Counted from the stretch's first letter, positions 44,850 through 57,353 are shown. The stretch is 64,000 nt of DNA from Zizania palustris (GCA_019279435.1 JAAALK010000285.1:66512865-66576864), one strand, 5' to 3'. Made by a program: numbers and translations. The notes: a model not told the origin generated them from the sequence alone.

Positions 44850-45936
44850 GAGATGGCTTGGGGTGAGGACACTGGTGTGCATAGTGCCCTTCCTTGCGGC
44901 AGTTGAAGCAGACTACCGGCCTTCCTTGATGATCATTCAAGATTGGGGCCTTGGCGGCTGGTGTCGGCTGAGCGGCCGGAGCTGGTGGAGCGGGGCGAGG
45001 ATGCCCGGCGTTGGATCCACCGGCGGCGTGAGGCGGCCTGTAGGCGGGCCGAGGATGGTAGGCGGGCGCTGGTGGCGGAGGGACGAAGCGGGGCCTCTGA
45101 GAGTTCGCCTGCTGATGCTTGAAGGCGATCATCTTCCTCTTCTTGAGGTCCAGCTTGTTCTGCTCAGTCTCTTGAATGAGCGCTTTGTTGACCAGCCGTT
45201 GGAAGTCGGCGAAGTCGGCGGCGACGAGCTGGATGGACAGCTCATCCTTAAGTCCCCGGAGGAACTTGGCTTGGCGGAGGGCGTCGGTGCGCACTTCCTC
45301 CGATGCGTAGCGGGCGAGGCGGTTGAACTCATGGAGGTACTCCATGACGGTCCTGTTGCCTTGCTGCAGGTCGCGGAACTCCTGCTGTTTTACCGCGATG
45401 ACGCCGGCGGGGACGTGGGCGGCGCGAAAAGCGATGGTGAACTCCGCCCAAGTCACCATGTGGCCCTCTGGCTGGGACTCACGGTAGTTGTCCCACCATT
45501 CCGCGGCAGGACCCTGGAGCTGGTGAGTGGCGAAGGCCACCCGCTCCTGGTCGGTGCAGGGGAGGAGGTCGAGCTTCTTTCCGATGGTGCGAAGCTAATC
45601 TCCAGCCTCCATCGGGTTGGTGGTGCTCGAAAAGATGGGCGGGCGCACGCGCAGGAACTCGGAGAGTTGCGGAGCGGGCGCGGGTGCTGGTGCGTGAGGG
45701 GCGGGCTCCCCGTTCTGCAGACGATCCAACTGAGCCTGTTGGTGCTGCATTTGGGTGAGGAGGGCGGTGATCAGGTGGTTCTGATTCGCCATCATCTCCG
45801 CCAAGGTGGGGTGGTTGGCGGAAGGCGACCCTGATTGACGCGGGCCCGTTGCACCCCAGTTGGGTATAACACCCTCAGGCGCATCACGGCTTCCTCCTGC
45901 TCCGTTGTTGGAGCCGGTGTTCTGGTGATCGGCCAT
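44850..45936 (-). pseudogene. gag: Tek-2 gag, one nonsense codon
   Basis: The start is ATG 45936. A single in-frame TAG at 45597-45595 replaces the Trp of the AGDWLRT block of Tek-1 (TGG to TAG). After it the frame is open through the retrotransposon gag domain, a proline-rich linker and an intact CCHC knuckle (CFNCRKEGHYAHQC near 44910-44868), and then into protease without a stop. Gag and pol are therefore one polyprotein. Confidence 0.88.
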
Positions 45937-46141
45937 CTTCTGAATATTCATAGCGATAAAGCAAAGAATGACGAAACAATAATACAACCAAAAATAACAT
46001 ATAAGATTCAAGCACATAAATATATATAGTGGCATAAATTGTTCATTACAATCAAGTTTTTTATTCTACCCATGACACACTCGTCGTGGGCAGCACCACA
46101 TACAAGATTTTGCTCTTATTAAAAATAGCGACTCCTAACGC

Positions 46142-46921
46142 CTACTCGCCACCAGAGGCGGTCTCCGTGCTCTCGGAACCACGAGTGCGCGGCTCCAGAG
46201 AGATGGTGGGCTCGAGAAAATTCTCGATGATGGAGTCGGAGACGAGGCCGGGGCATGGAGGAGGGGCGCTTGTAGAGGGCCTGGCGGGGGACGGTCGTGC
46301 TGGGATCCTCTTGGGGCGAGGGAGGGGCTCACGGATGGGCTTCTTCTTCCTTGGAAGAAGAGGAACCATCTCCGCGATATCCTTCTGCAGCTGCATAATC
46401 TTGCGCTGCAACTCGCCATTCTGCTGGATCAAGTTCTTCGTTTCTTCACGAAGGAACTCAACCGCCTCATGGTGCTCGTCGGCGTCGAGCACCGCCTCGG
46501 TGTGGAGATCATCCATGGCCTGCAGAAGACGCGACTGCCGGGCCATGACCGGATCACGCACGGAGTGAACTCCGAGGTAGATGCTACGGTGGGCTCCGGG
46601 AGTGCGCTTCGGCACGAGCCGGAAGGACGAGTTCTGAAGACGATCATCGTAGATCATCCTCAGCTCCATGAGGGCCTGGAGGGCGACTCGTTGGCACGCG
46701 ACGTCGAAAGTCGGGCCTCCAAGTGCGGTGGTGTAGGGCGGCAGGTGTTCTCCGGAGCCGTGGACGGTGAGGGAGACGTCGCAAGGCCCGGCGAACACGT
46801 CGGGATATACTCCTTGGAATTCGGGCTCGAAGAGGAACCCGAGGAAGGTGAGCATCATGCGGAGCTCCCGGACGAAGACCTCGTAGTGGCGGCAGTAACT
46901 GTGGACTTGGTAGACAGACAT
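46142..46921 (-). CDS. ORF0 of Tek-2, intact 259-codon frame of unknown function
   Basis: It is open from ATG 46921, about 120 bp after the PBS, to TAG 46142. The layout is the same as Tek-1 ORF0: N-terminal globular part, coiled coil (about residues 125-185), proline/arginine-rich segment and acidic C-terminus. I count 13 substitutions and one extra Lys (RKKKP for RKKP) against Tek-1. In the first 60 codons I count about six synonymous and five amino-acid-changing differences, fewer changes than neutral drift would give. The gene lies before gag and could be translated first from the genomic RNA. A 178-codon antisense frame (46469-47005) also stays open but is probably a composition effect. 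Confidence 0.72.
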   Translation of the reverse strand: MSVYQVHSYCRHYEVFVRELRMMLTFLGFLFEPEFQGVYPDVFAGPCDVSLTVHGSGEHLPPYTTALGGPTFDVACQRVALQALMELRMIYDDRLQNSSFRLVPKRTPGAHRSIYLGVHSVRDPVMARQSRLLQAMDDLHTEAVLDADEHHEAVEFLREETKNLIQQNGELQRKIMQLQKDIAEMVPLLPRKKKPIREPLPRPKRIPARPSPARPSTSAPPPCPGLVSDSIIENFLEPTISLEPRTRGSESTETASGGE

Positions 46922-47044
46922 CTACAAAACAGCAAGTTGAATAAAAGTGAGGAGAGGAACAAAGTTTATGAAGTAGATTTTCGAGAAATAATTTCCTGTG
47001 GCTAATGGCTAGGCGGGTCTGTTTGGCTTCCTACAGTCGAGTCG

Positions 47045-47056
47045 GCTCTGATACCA
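47045..47056 (-). other. Primer-binding site of Tek-2
   Basis: The plus strand GCTCTGATACCA lies three bases from the LTR end. It has the same initiator Met tRNA type as in Tek-1. Confidence 0.87.
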
Positions 47057-47059
47057 TCT

Positions 47060-50000
47060 TGTAGCGCCCCGATTTAACAAATCGAGACATTATTGAATTT
47101 CATAAGAAAAACAATAATACAAGAGGTTCATCATGCGACAATCGTACATACGACAGAGTTCATGGTACGCAGACCATATTTATTACAACATTGTTTTAAT
47201 GAAAACAGTAAAGTAGAATAATTAGAAAACGGCATGACGAACATCTTCTTCAGGATTTTTTTTCCCGACTGGGTCGCTACTCCAGACCGTCTCCGTAGTA
47301 AGCATCCTCTGTGGGGTCCAACGGGTATGAGTACAAAAAGTACTCAACAAGCCACCGCAAATGCAAATAATAATGCAGGATAATAAACAAGGAAGGATAA
47401 TGGCTAACATTGCAGAATAATGCAGTTGCAGTTATAGCATTTAGTGTAATCATATTTTAATCATGCGGAAAGTAAACATGAACATCATCAACATCGACTA
47501 ACTCGAGGGGTACAGTCAGCCCCACCTCGCTCAACGGTCCTTACATGTGAATCCATCATGCACATTCATATTCAAAGTAAACTAACTGGGGGATGTCACG
47601 CAACCCGCCCTTGACCGTGGGCTCGGCTTTTCGAAAAGATTTAAGACTCTGATCAGAGATGTACTACTGTACCCACAAGGCACACACTCATCCCAAACGA
47701 GATGACCCATTTCACGGGAACTCGTGCCAAAACCTCAATATGAGATGTTCCAAGCGATAACCACCCGCTCTAGGTTTCGCCGGCGCGCCGGGCCGCATCC
47801 CGGCTAACGTCGCACCCCCTTTTGCGCCACATTGTTACAAGTCACCTGCAGGTGCAACTTGACCCATCTCCAAATGGTGGCCTCGGTTTGGAACAACCCA
47901 TACCTTAGTTAGGACTTACCCACTAGACTTGTGGTTAGTACGTAAGTGTATTGCAACGGATCCCTCAGACCGGTCCTTATAGTGCCCCGGGTGCTACCGA
48001 CCAATGCCCTAGCTTGCACCCGGAACCCACCATGCATACACTCACAACCATAACTCATCACCAACAGAATTTCTAAGGATAAGAAGTAACGGGGATCATA
48101 TAATAGAACCATTTTGCTACGACTCATTTTTATCCTTTAGCGATCGTGTCAATACATTGGACACTAGCTAATATCATTGATCATATGGTGACAAGGAGGT
48201 TAGGCGAGATAGCATGGCTTGGGTTGCACATCAAGGTCGGGGGATCCTAAATAAATATAATGTAAGGGTTCATTTGACTAATGCACATATAACCTATGTG
48301 TTTTAGCGATAGTTTAATCAAACATGGGTTCAATATGCTCAAAAGATTGGTTTGGTGACTTGCCTTGTTCAGCAAAAGGAGAGGGAGGGACTTCGGGGAA
48401 GTACTCCGGCTCCTCGGCGACGTCGTAGTCTTTTTAATATAATAAAGCAAAATAAAAAGAGCACATTCAATCAAACAATATAACATTACATTAATAGCAC
48501 ATAAGTTACTGTTGGTTTGGTTAAAAGTAAAATAATTTCCATTGTTAAGGTTCTGAAAGTTATTTCATAAATAATTTTAAAGGGATTAAAATGAAGGGTT
48601 GTCCTTTTTAGAAAACAAATGTGAATAGTCCCATATTAAGTTCCCTAATAAGTTTTGAAATGAAAAGTTCATGGTAATTTAGTGTTTTGCAGTATATGAA
48701 TAGAACGGAATAAATATGAATTTTTCTGAAGTTCAAACATTTGAATTCATATTTTAATCCTAAAGGCATTTAAATATTTATTTGAATAAACATGAAAATG
48801 TCAAAGTAAACCTACTGTTTTTATTGCATAAACAGGTAGAGAATAATTTTATGAATTTTCTGAAATTGGAATGGTAATTTTTAGAGTTCAAATGCATTAG
48901 ATATGAATTTTACAAGTTTAAAAGTATTTCTGAAATTCATTTTCAATTTTTAAACTCCTCGGGTCCACGGTGAGCCAGGCCCACGGTGAACCCGCGCACT
49001 GTGCGCGTGCGCCGGGTCGATCTGGACCGTCGGATCCAGATCCGACGCCCGAGGGCGAGGCGGGACGCTTAAGTTATAATAGACGGCCAGGATTAAAACG
49101 TTTGAATCGGTACGCGATGGACGGCTCAGATGCGATGCGGGATTTTAAAACTATCGGACGCACGAGATTAAAATGTACCCCTTCGCCGAGATCTGACGGA
49201 TCAGATTAAACCGCACGCGGGGATTAATCGTCACCGTCGGATCCAGATCGCACGGCGTGGATCGAATCCGACACGGCACAGGTACTTGACCCGTGCCGGT
49301 CGTCTTCTCCGACGACGGCGAGCGGGCCAGCAGCCACGGCGAGCGACGGCGACCCTAGCTAAACCTAAAAATGGAAAGAGGACACTACGGCGGTCACGAT
49401 GGTACCTTAGGCGAGGTGAGGGGTCGACGGAGCGCGGTCGGCGGCGAGGGTAGACGGCGGAGTGGTTCGGGCTCCTCGTCGGCGATGGTGTTCCGGCGAT
49501 CTCCTTGACCGACGGAGGCGTGGCCGAGGTAGGGGTCGTCCTTGCGGTCACGTTGGTGGCGGAGGCACGGGCAGAGGTGGTCCGAGGCGATGGCGAACGG
49601 TGGCCGGAGACGAACCAGGGGGAGGGCGCTAACAGGCGAAGTGTGGGCGTTCTGTTGGGTCTAAGTGCGAATGGATGCGTGAACCGAACGCGGCGGAGGT
49701 AGGGGGGTTTAAATAAGGCGTCGGAGGGGGCTCGCATGCAAGGAAACCGGGGGAGAGCTTTTACTCGCCAGCGATGGCTCGGCCATGCACGCGTAGCGGC
49801 GATCCCGTGGCGTAAAGGCGCTGTTTAACGGGGAAAAAACGGTCGGCCAGGCGCGGGGGGTCGTTTAATGGCGCCAATTCAATGCGGGAGGGGCCAGCGA
49901 GGCGGATCCGAGGCAATGGGTCATCGGCCGGCGTGATTTGGGGGCGACGGCGCGAGGTAGACGACGACTCTGACAGATGGGGGCCACTGGCCAGCGGGCG

Positions 50001-50439
50001 TGAGCGAGCGACGGGAAGGCTGACGGGTGGGGCCACGATGTCGGGTGCGCGCGCGAGGGGAAGGGTTCGGCGCCGACAGGTGGGGTCCGATTGTCAGTCT
50101 GAGCGCGCGGGTTGAGTGGGCTGGGCCGGCCGGGTGAGGGAGAATGGAGGGAGGGGAGCCCAATACTGTTTTTCAAGGTTTTCTGATTAAAATAATTGCA
50201 GAAAATAATTTAAACCTTTTGGGGCATTTCCAAAGTGGGTAAAAATTTGCAAAAATTCTCAAAAACATTTCTTGGCCTTGGGAGTCTATACAAAAATTTT
50301 CAGCTACTGGTTTGGCCATACACTCTATGTTGTAGTTCAAAAGTGTATAAAAGAGTATTAAAAGTATTTTCAGAAATATATAATCCCAGAAATTGAATTT
50401 AATAATATTTTTATTGTTTTGAAAATTTGGGGTGTTACA
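47060..50439 (-). repeat. Tek-2 5' LTR (3380 bp)
   Basis: The minus strand starts TGTAACACCCC at 50439 and ends GGGCGCTACA at 47060. It is nearly identical to 38049-41427 and clearly diverged from the Tek-1 LTR, especially in the CpG-rich block. The TATTTAAA box is near 49708 and the hairpin at 47329-47345. Sire-3 gag resumes at 50440. Confidence 0.93.
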
Positions 50440-53210
50440 CTGGTCCTGCACAATCAGTGGCTGTAAGTGGGAGCAAATGGTCCGGCACCAGGTTTAGCAA
50501 AAGAGCTAAACCAGTGTCGAGCCATCTGCTCAAAAGATGGAAAGCGAAAACCATCAAAAGAGTTTGGACCAAAACGCGGCTCAAAGCGCGGTCCTCGGTT
50601 CTACCTAACCCTGCGTCCACGAGGTCCAGAACCGTAGCCAACACGGTCTGGAGCTCCGCCGGAACGAACACCACCAACTGGAGCACGGGCAAGAAAGCTG
50701 TCTCCTCTACCACCACCTACACGACGCGGCCTAGCCTCCAGCCTCTCCCCGCGTCGAGGAACACGCAGTCTACCACCCTGCTGGTTGATCTGCTCCTGAT
50801 CACCACAAGCTTTCTCTGCTCTCTCAACCCGCTTCCTCCTGAAGCAAAACTCTGCAAGATGCCCGTCTCTCTGACAGTACTTACAATGATAGGTGGGCTT
50901 CTTGGGATGTGGTTGAGGCTTGGGATGTTTGGGCTTGGTGGTGTCAGGTGTAGTCTTCTTGGGTTGAGAAGGTCCAGGAAGAGAGTCTAGAGAAGAGTGG
51001 AGGTGTTCGGGCTTAGGAACCCTGATAGGCTTCTTGGGTGGAGCTTTGGATGGTTCATGAATCACTCCATCCTTTGGCTGACAGGCCTGGGAGGACTCAG
51101 TGGAGTGAGTCTTGGGATACCTCTGCTCTGGAGTCATTTTACTCCACTCCACTGCCCGGCTAATGGCACTCTCAAAGTCAGCCTTGGTGTAGGTATAACC
51201 TACTCCAAACCCATCCTGCCTCTTGAACTGCTGGATCATCATGCCAAGCTGAGGCTCTCTAGCACTGATCCAACTCAGGATGGAACGGAGGTAAAAGTTC
51301 TCATTCTGAGAATCTGCTAGCTCCTCTCTCAAGGAAGCTAGAACCTCCACCTGAGTCAAGCAGGTCTCACACTCACTTTCTACTTGGACAGACTTTTCGG
51401 CTTTTAGCTTGATCAACTCCATTCTAAGAGACAGACAGTTCTCACAGACAGTGGGTGGAACTGACAGTGTCTCAAGCTCTAGCCTAGTTTGGGTAAGCTC
51501 AGCTCTCAACCTCTCCAAATCACCCAAATGCTCATCGCCCTTGGATTTCAGCTCAGCTAAGGCAGCTAGATGAGTTGGGCAATGAACACAGGGTGTGACG
51601 ACAGTGGCTTGAGCATCTTTCAGCTCCAGCTGAGCGCTTTCAAGCTCAGTGGCCAAAGTGTCCCTCTCATCAACCCTTTCTGTGTACCTGGACTTCAGAG
51701 TCGACAGGTCACACAGAAGCACCTCACACTTCGGGTACTCACTGCTATCACCCAAGCAAGGAGAAGAAGATAGACTCTCGATTCTGCTGTTGGCCACGGC
51801 AAGCTCACTCTCTAACTCATCTATCCTCTTCTTAGCCCCCCTAAGCAGTTTTTCCCGATATCTCAACTCCTGACGATTGCTCTCAAGTAAATCAACTATT
51901 TCGCGCTCGTAGGATGATACCTTCTTGTCGTCGTCGTCGGAGTCGTCGGAGGAGCTCTTTTCTTCCTTATCCCCAAGAGCCATTGAGCAGAAGCTCTTGC
52001 GGGATCTTCGGCGCTGGTGTGAGCGGCTCTTCGGCTTGTCTCCGAAGGCCATGAAGCAGAGGCCTGCTGGATTGTCCTTGTCCTTCCCCTTCCTAATGGC
52101 GATCTCCTCATCGCTTGAGCTCGATGAAGAGGAAGAAGACGTGGACCGCTTGGAGTAGCTCTTCTCCATCTCGGCGAAGAAGGCCTTGTCGCGCTTCTTG
52201 TTCTCTCGCCGGTAGTCCTTCAGGGCCTTCTTGAAGAATCGAGTCTTCGGCTTGCCCTTGTTGAAGGATGAGCTCTCGTGCTTGCCGGAGTCATGGAAGC
52301 TGCCACCGGTGCCCTTCTTGTATCCATTGCGCTTGGGGCAGTCGGCGATGAAGTGTCCTGGATCACCACACTCAAAGCATCCGGATTTTGTGCCGTGTCT
52401 TTTGAACATTCTCTTATCATAGACACGACGCACCCGGTTGTTAAAAAGACACAAATCATCATCTCCCAATAACTCTAGCTGGTCCTCAGTGATAGACATC
52501 AAAGAGAACCCAGCACAACTCACAGAAGAGGGATCAACAGAAGGTGTAGCAAGGGCCAGGGATTTTGATCCAGAACCAGTGAGATTTGATCTCAGCTGGA
52601 TATCTACCTCAGTGGCCTTCAGCTTGCTAAACAACTCAGAAATGGTCAAGGTATCGTAAGAAGTGCTCTCAACGATAGAGGATACCTTGATCTCCTAGAT
52701 CTTTGGGTCCAAGGTATGGAGAACCTTGAGCGCCTGCTCGTGATCTGAGACTAACTGAGCACCCTCAGCCTTGTTGTCTCGAAGCTTGTTTATGATCGAC
52801 TGAAAACGACCAAACAAAGCCTCAACAGATTCACCCGACTTCTGTGTGAAATTTTCATATTCACGCCGGTAGGTCTGATAGAGCCGAGCCTTGACCTGAG
52901 CTGTTCCCTCATGGTGTGCCTTGAGGGTAGCCCAGATCTCTCTCGCAGTGGAGAGATGGCTGACACGCTGAAATTCAGTGGGACCTAAACCAGAAAAGAG
53001 TATGTTCACAGCCTTACTGTTGCTCAGATGCTGAGCAATGATACCAGCAGTACCATGCTCAGCGACTGGCAAAATGACAAACGTGGTGTGAATGCAAATG
53101 TCCCATATGTCCAAGCCCTGGCTCATGAGATAGGCTCGCATGCGAGTCTTCCAATAATTATAGCCATAGGCTTCCAAGGACGGGACCTTGCCAGGAGACG
53201 TCATGGTCAC
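50440..53210 (-). pseudogene. gag: Sire-3 gag, one in-frame TAG, C-terminus cut by Tek-2
   Basis: ATG 53210 lies about 50 bp after the PBS. The first 171 codons are the Copia-type gag domain. TAG at 52697-52695 then stops the frame at the same codon where Sire-1 has TGA. The frame reopens in phase through a CCHC knuckle (CFECGDPGHFIADC near 52385-52340), a poly-Ser acidic stretch (near 52120), a long probable coiled coil (51900-51300), a proline/lysine-rich region and a second intact knuckle (CKYCQRDGHLAEFC near 50890-50850). The frame closes at 50601, and gag-related sequence continues to the Tek-2 LTR. Confidence 0.87.
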
Positions 53211-53256
53211 TACTGGGGTTTAGAACCGGTTAAGGTATGGAAAAAACCCTAACCTC

Positions 53257-53268
53257 GCTCTGATACCA
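53257..53268 (-). other. Primer-binding site of Sire-3
   Basis: The minus strand reads TGGTATCAGAGC two bases from the LTR end, complementary to initiator Met tRNA. Confidence 0.9.
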
Positions 53269-53270
53269 CT

Positions 53271-55270
53271 TGTAGGACCGAAAGTAGCGACCAGAGGGGG
53301 GGTGAATGGGCGCCTTAAAAATTCTTTTGAATCAATGGCCTGTTCCCAATACCCAACGCACCTCAAAAAGACTAAGCAGTAGAAAAATAAACAGGAGGCT
53401 TGAGTCTAAAGATATCTAGCCTAGAAGCAACTGATGTCAAACAGAGAACTATTAAAGAAGTGCAACTAGATAGATAAACACAGTATGTCAGGCCTAAATT
53501 TCCCAATGAAATGATCTAAGTGTATGTAAAGTGAAATGAGAAGTTACTGTCCAAATTTGTCTCCTGTTCGGAACTTGGCGAAGCGTGCTTCGCCTGTCGA
53601 TGTCTGCTTCGGAGATGATTGTCGCAGACTGCTTCGCTGGTCGAAGCCTTCTTCGTAGGTTGGTGACGAAGCCTGCTTCGGAGGTCAGTTGCAAAGCTTG
53701 TCGAAGATGCCGAGGGTGTTTTGGTCTAGCCTAGTTCGAAGGTGCAGGGAGCGAAGTATGCTTCGAAGCGAAGTATGACAACGCTGGAGCCTGCTTCGAA
53801 GTATGTACTTCGAAGACAAGGCTTCGGACTCAACTTCGAACCGAGGGCTTCGAACCTAAACCTTCAAACAGAGAACTTCGAATGCAATACATAGACGGAC
53901 TACCTTCGAACAAAGAAGCGAAGCCTGTCACACGACAGAGGCACCAAATTCGAAGCCTACACTCTACCTTCGAAAAGAGCAAGCTTCGAAAAGAGAAGCG
54001 AAGGCTGACACGCCACAAAGAAACCAAAGCGAAGCTTAGCAGAACGACAAGCCTCGAAGCCAACTTCGAAACCTATCAAAGTGTGGACTTCGAACAGCTA
54101 GAGCCGGAGTACCTTCGCACTGTCGTTCGAAGTATGCGATGCTGTCCGTTCAAAAAGTACTTCGAAGCTAGCAACACATGACACAAAACGAAGTTCAAAG
54201 TTTGAACGAAGCCTTCGAAGGTGTTAGATCGAAGCCTGCCTCACGGAGCTAAGGGGCTTCGAACAGAAAAGGAGCTTCGCCAGAAACACAGCCAGAAAAG
54301 TTGCTAGAGCCTGTCAACTTCGATCAAAAAGCTGTGCAGTAGAAGGTAAAAAGCTGGCAGCGAGTACTGTAGCTGCAGTATAGCAGTACTACTTGCAATA
54401 GCAAGAACTAGTACTCTTCTCGTGAGGAACAGAAGCAAATCGAAGCCTTCACCACTAGGAACAAAAACGTTGTGAGCAAACCGAAGATTTCAAAGCCAAT
54501 AAATGGGATGCATCACACGAAGCAGAAGGAATAGAAACATCTAACTGCAGGGAATAAAATAGATGAACAGCAACACATTTCCTGGAGGCGCACACATGAA
54601 CAGGAAGAGAAAGAGAAAATGCAAGAGACAAAAAGTGACCCAAAAGAGTGGTATTGATTTCAGCAAAAGGGGTAGTCCAAACCCTAGGGATTGGGGTCCT
54701 ATTTATAGGCTCCCAACACTAGGAACATTCCACCTGCCCCTTAGGGTTTTTACAGACGCAAGAATAAAGGAAAAGACTCTACTGCCCTTAGGTATTTTTA
54801 CAGACACAACTGACTGACTGTGGGCCTAGAGATACAGATGACTTATCCGGAAGCTAAGCTTTCGTAGCAACTACGGCTCCTCTTCTGGATAGTCGGATAC
54901 AAGATCGACGGTTGTCAGTTTTGCGCCGAAACTGACAAAGCCTCCACCGACTTTGCACCAGGTACCCGGATTGGGCCGGCCCGATTCCGCAGCTCTCTCA
55001 GCCCGGCAATAACTCACCGCCCGTGTACCTGAGTCAACCCTGGTCAACAGCCAAGTGGGTCTTCTACTGCTTCTGGCCCATGCACCCTGATTGGGCCAGC
55101 CCGACTTCGCAGCCTCCTCTGCCCGACAGTCGCTCGCTGCCCGTGTACCTGAGTCACACGCGGCCCATGAAACAGCAGATCTCTTCTTCTTTTGTCCTCT
55201 TTGACTATCGTTGACAATGACTTATCACTTCTGGAGCCATGAGGCCCACGCTATTCAGCATGGCTCCTCA
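53271..55270 (-). repeat. Sire-3 5' LTR (2000 bp)
   Basis: It has the same ends as 31392-33310 and is very similar along its length. The extra ~80 bp at 53453-53533 is absent from the other LTR. Dense TTCGAAG words lie at 53575-54300. The ~120 bp doubled unit is at 54965-55160. Confidence 0.92.
54699..54708 (-). promoter_or_regulatory. TATA box of the Sire-3 5' LTR
   Basis: The minus strand reads CTATAAATAG. It is identical to the box at 32739-32748 in the partner LTR. Confidence 0.65.
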
Positions 55271-57353
55271 AACTCCACATGCTCGGAGGTTCTCAAAAGT
55301 TTCTACTAAGTCTAGACTCTGTTGTTGGTGCTTCAAAGCACTCTATATTATAATATCATCCATATAGGCCTCAACATTGTGACCTATCTGGTGACCTAGA
55401 GCCTTAGCAATTAATCTTGCAAAAGTTGCCCCGGCATTTCTTAAGCCGAAGGGCATTCTGACATAACAAAATAATCCCGAATGAGTTATAAAGCTTGTCT
55501 TGGATTCGTCTTCACGTTTTAACCATATTTGATGATATCTAGATTACGCGTCGAGGAATCTTAAAAGCTTGAAGTCGGTAGTCGAGTAGATGAGTTGTTT
55601 AATACGGGGCATGGAGTAGGGGCCACGTGATCATGCTTTATTTAGGGATGTGAAGTCAATGCACATGCGCCACTTGCTGGAGGCCTTTTTCTTAACAAAG
55701 ACGGGGTTAGCTAACCACTCTGTGTGGGCTACCTCCCTAATAATTCTGGCCTTTAATAACTTTTCAACCTCTACTATGGCAAGATATGCTCTTTCTTCTG
55801 ACAACTTGCGGAGCCCCTGACGGACAAGTCAGACCCTTGGGTTGACGAGTAGGCTGTGCTCAATAATGCTTCGGTCGAGTCCAGGAATGTCTTCATCAGA
55901 CCAGGGAAAGACATCCATATTCTCTTTAACTACTTCTTCCAGTGAAGTAGCAATTTCCGGAGGCAGTTACTTGCCAAGCTGAATGGGATAGTCTTTGTTT
56001 TCCTTAACAATGATCTTCGCTACAATTTCACCTTCAAGGCTTGACTTGAGGGAGGAGATCTTAGAGGGGTCACTTGACGCGGAGGTATCCTCCGAATGAT
56101 CCTGTACATTATTTACCTGTCTAGGATCAAGAGGTGGATCATGGCCATACTCCGCCCACCGCGCTACAGCTTGGTCACCAAGGACAGCAAGTACTCCTCC
56201 TTGCGTAGGCATTTTTAGGCATGAATAATTGTGATGCGCCACAGCTCCAAATGTGTTTAGCATTCCCCTTCCAAAGATAAAATTATAAGCGTAAGGGACA
56301 TCGACGATATAAAAAATCACCTCCTCCGATCTAGCTAGGTGCCCCTCTCCGAAGGCGACCTCGAGGCCTATTTGGTCGAGGGCATCGAGAGGAGGGCATG
56401 TGAAGCCTTGAAGTGGACGAGCTGCTGGAAGTAAATGCTTCCACGGGATGCACAATTGATTGAAGGCTTGGACGAAGATAATGTATGCGGAGTTTCCGCC
56501 ATCAACCAACACTCGTCGGACTTCTGTTCCTGCAATGTCAGCTGTAATAACAAGAGGGCCCGCATGAGGGAATTTAATTCCAACTGCTTCACTGCGGAGA
56601 AGGATATTGATACATGAGATCAGTCTGGTACTTCTGCAGCTAATGTGGAGGTTCCAATATGCCCTACTTCGTGGACATATTCTCTTCGCTGACATTTCTA
56701 AATGCCGCCTAGGGCCCCTCCTCTAGAGATGGGTAAGACTACCCATTTGCCACAATCTTGTGTATCTTCTTTCTTTGGAGGTGGCATAACACTGGCCACC
56801 AAAGGCTGTCTTGGGGCCTCGAAGCTGTCCACACATCTGACAGCCTGCTCCGGCTCTAGAAATGTCGCGGGAGGGGCTCAGTTAGTAGTGCCTCGGCCAG
56901 ATCTCTTCTCGAGATACTCGCTCCATAGAGCTAATATAGACTTGCATGCGTCAGTAGAATGGCTTCGGTTTTTTCCATGTACACAATAGAAGAAGGCTTT
57001 GCCTCGGCCAACCGGCTTCCTTGGCGGCCTCCAGCCACTGACCTTGTTTCCCTGAGCCTTTGAATTTTTAGGGGGGCAATTTCGAAGAAGAGGGGCGATA
57101 TTTAAAACCTCAGAGCGAGGATGCTTTTGTCCTCTTCGTCCGTCATGCTGATTATTGTTGAAGGGGAACACCTGTGGTGGACTTGAAGACTTCGGTTCAA
57201 GTTTGACTTCTTGAAGGATGGTTGGTGAAGACGAAGCCGTCCTTTGGAGTCATCCTTCTTCCAACCTAGCATATTCCTCAAAGTAGGCCATTAGCTGCGC
57301 CACTGAGGAAATATGCTTCCGATGAAGCTTGTCGAGGAGGCATGTGTTCATGT
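55271..57353 (-). pseudogene. gag-pol: TatM fragment: gag C-terminal half, protease and RT
   Basis: Read leftward from 57353, a gag segment comes first (LDKLHRKHISSV near 57330), then the Cys/His motif region (YCVHGKNRSHSTDAC near 56980). The protease follows (DGGNSAY near 56500, where TatP has DGGSSAD), then RT with a MDDI box near 55348. The parallel to TatP 59690-61730 is continuous. In-frame stops and frameshifts separate the open segments (57342-57250, 57171-56878, 56695-55967), so the gene is dead. The Sire-4 LTR cuts its upstream part and Sire-3 its downstream part. Confidence 0.85.

Larger units (their letters stand above)
36701..50439 (-). mobile_element. Tek-2: tandem Tekay-type chromovirus (LTR-interior-LTR-partial interior)
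   Basis: On the minus strand, from 50439, it reads 5' LTR (50439-47060), PBS, ORF0, gag-pol, polypurine tract and LTR (41427-38049). A second PBS, a second ORF0 (37910-37134) and the first 75 codons of a second gag follow, ending at 36701 against Sire-3 pol. The block 36701-41427 duplicates 45711-50439 (about 4.7 kb) with few differences. It is the same family as Tek-1. The chance of a simple insertion giving this is low; it looks like LTR recombination between two copies followed by a deletion, or unequal crossing-over. An assembly error is possible. Confidence 0.85.
31392..55270 (-). mobile_element. Sire-3: Sirevirus-type Copia retrotransposon interrupted by Tek-2
   Basis: In minus-strand order it has the 5' LTR (53271-55270), PBS, gag (53210-50440), Tek-2 (50439-36701), the end of integrase with RT and RNase H (36700-34640), 3' noncoding DNA and the 3' LTR (31392-33310). 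It is flanked by a perfect AACTC duplication in the TatM RT gene. By comparison with Sire-1, roughly 1.3-1.5 kb (gag end, protease, most of integrase) is missing where Tek-2 joins pol. It is the same family as Sire-2 and the Sire-4 LTR, and more distant from Sire-1. Confidence 0.92.

Noticed and set aside
46469..47005. 178-codon frame antisense to ORF0 (also 37458-37994)
   Set aside because: It is shorter and differently bounded in Tek-1. The sense frame has the position, coiled coil and conservation, so the antisense frame is a shadow.
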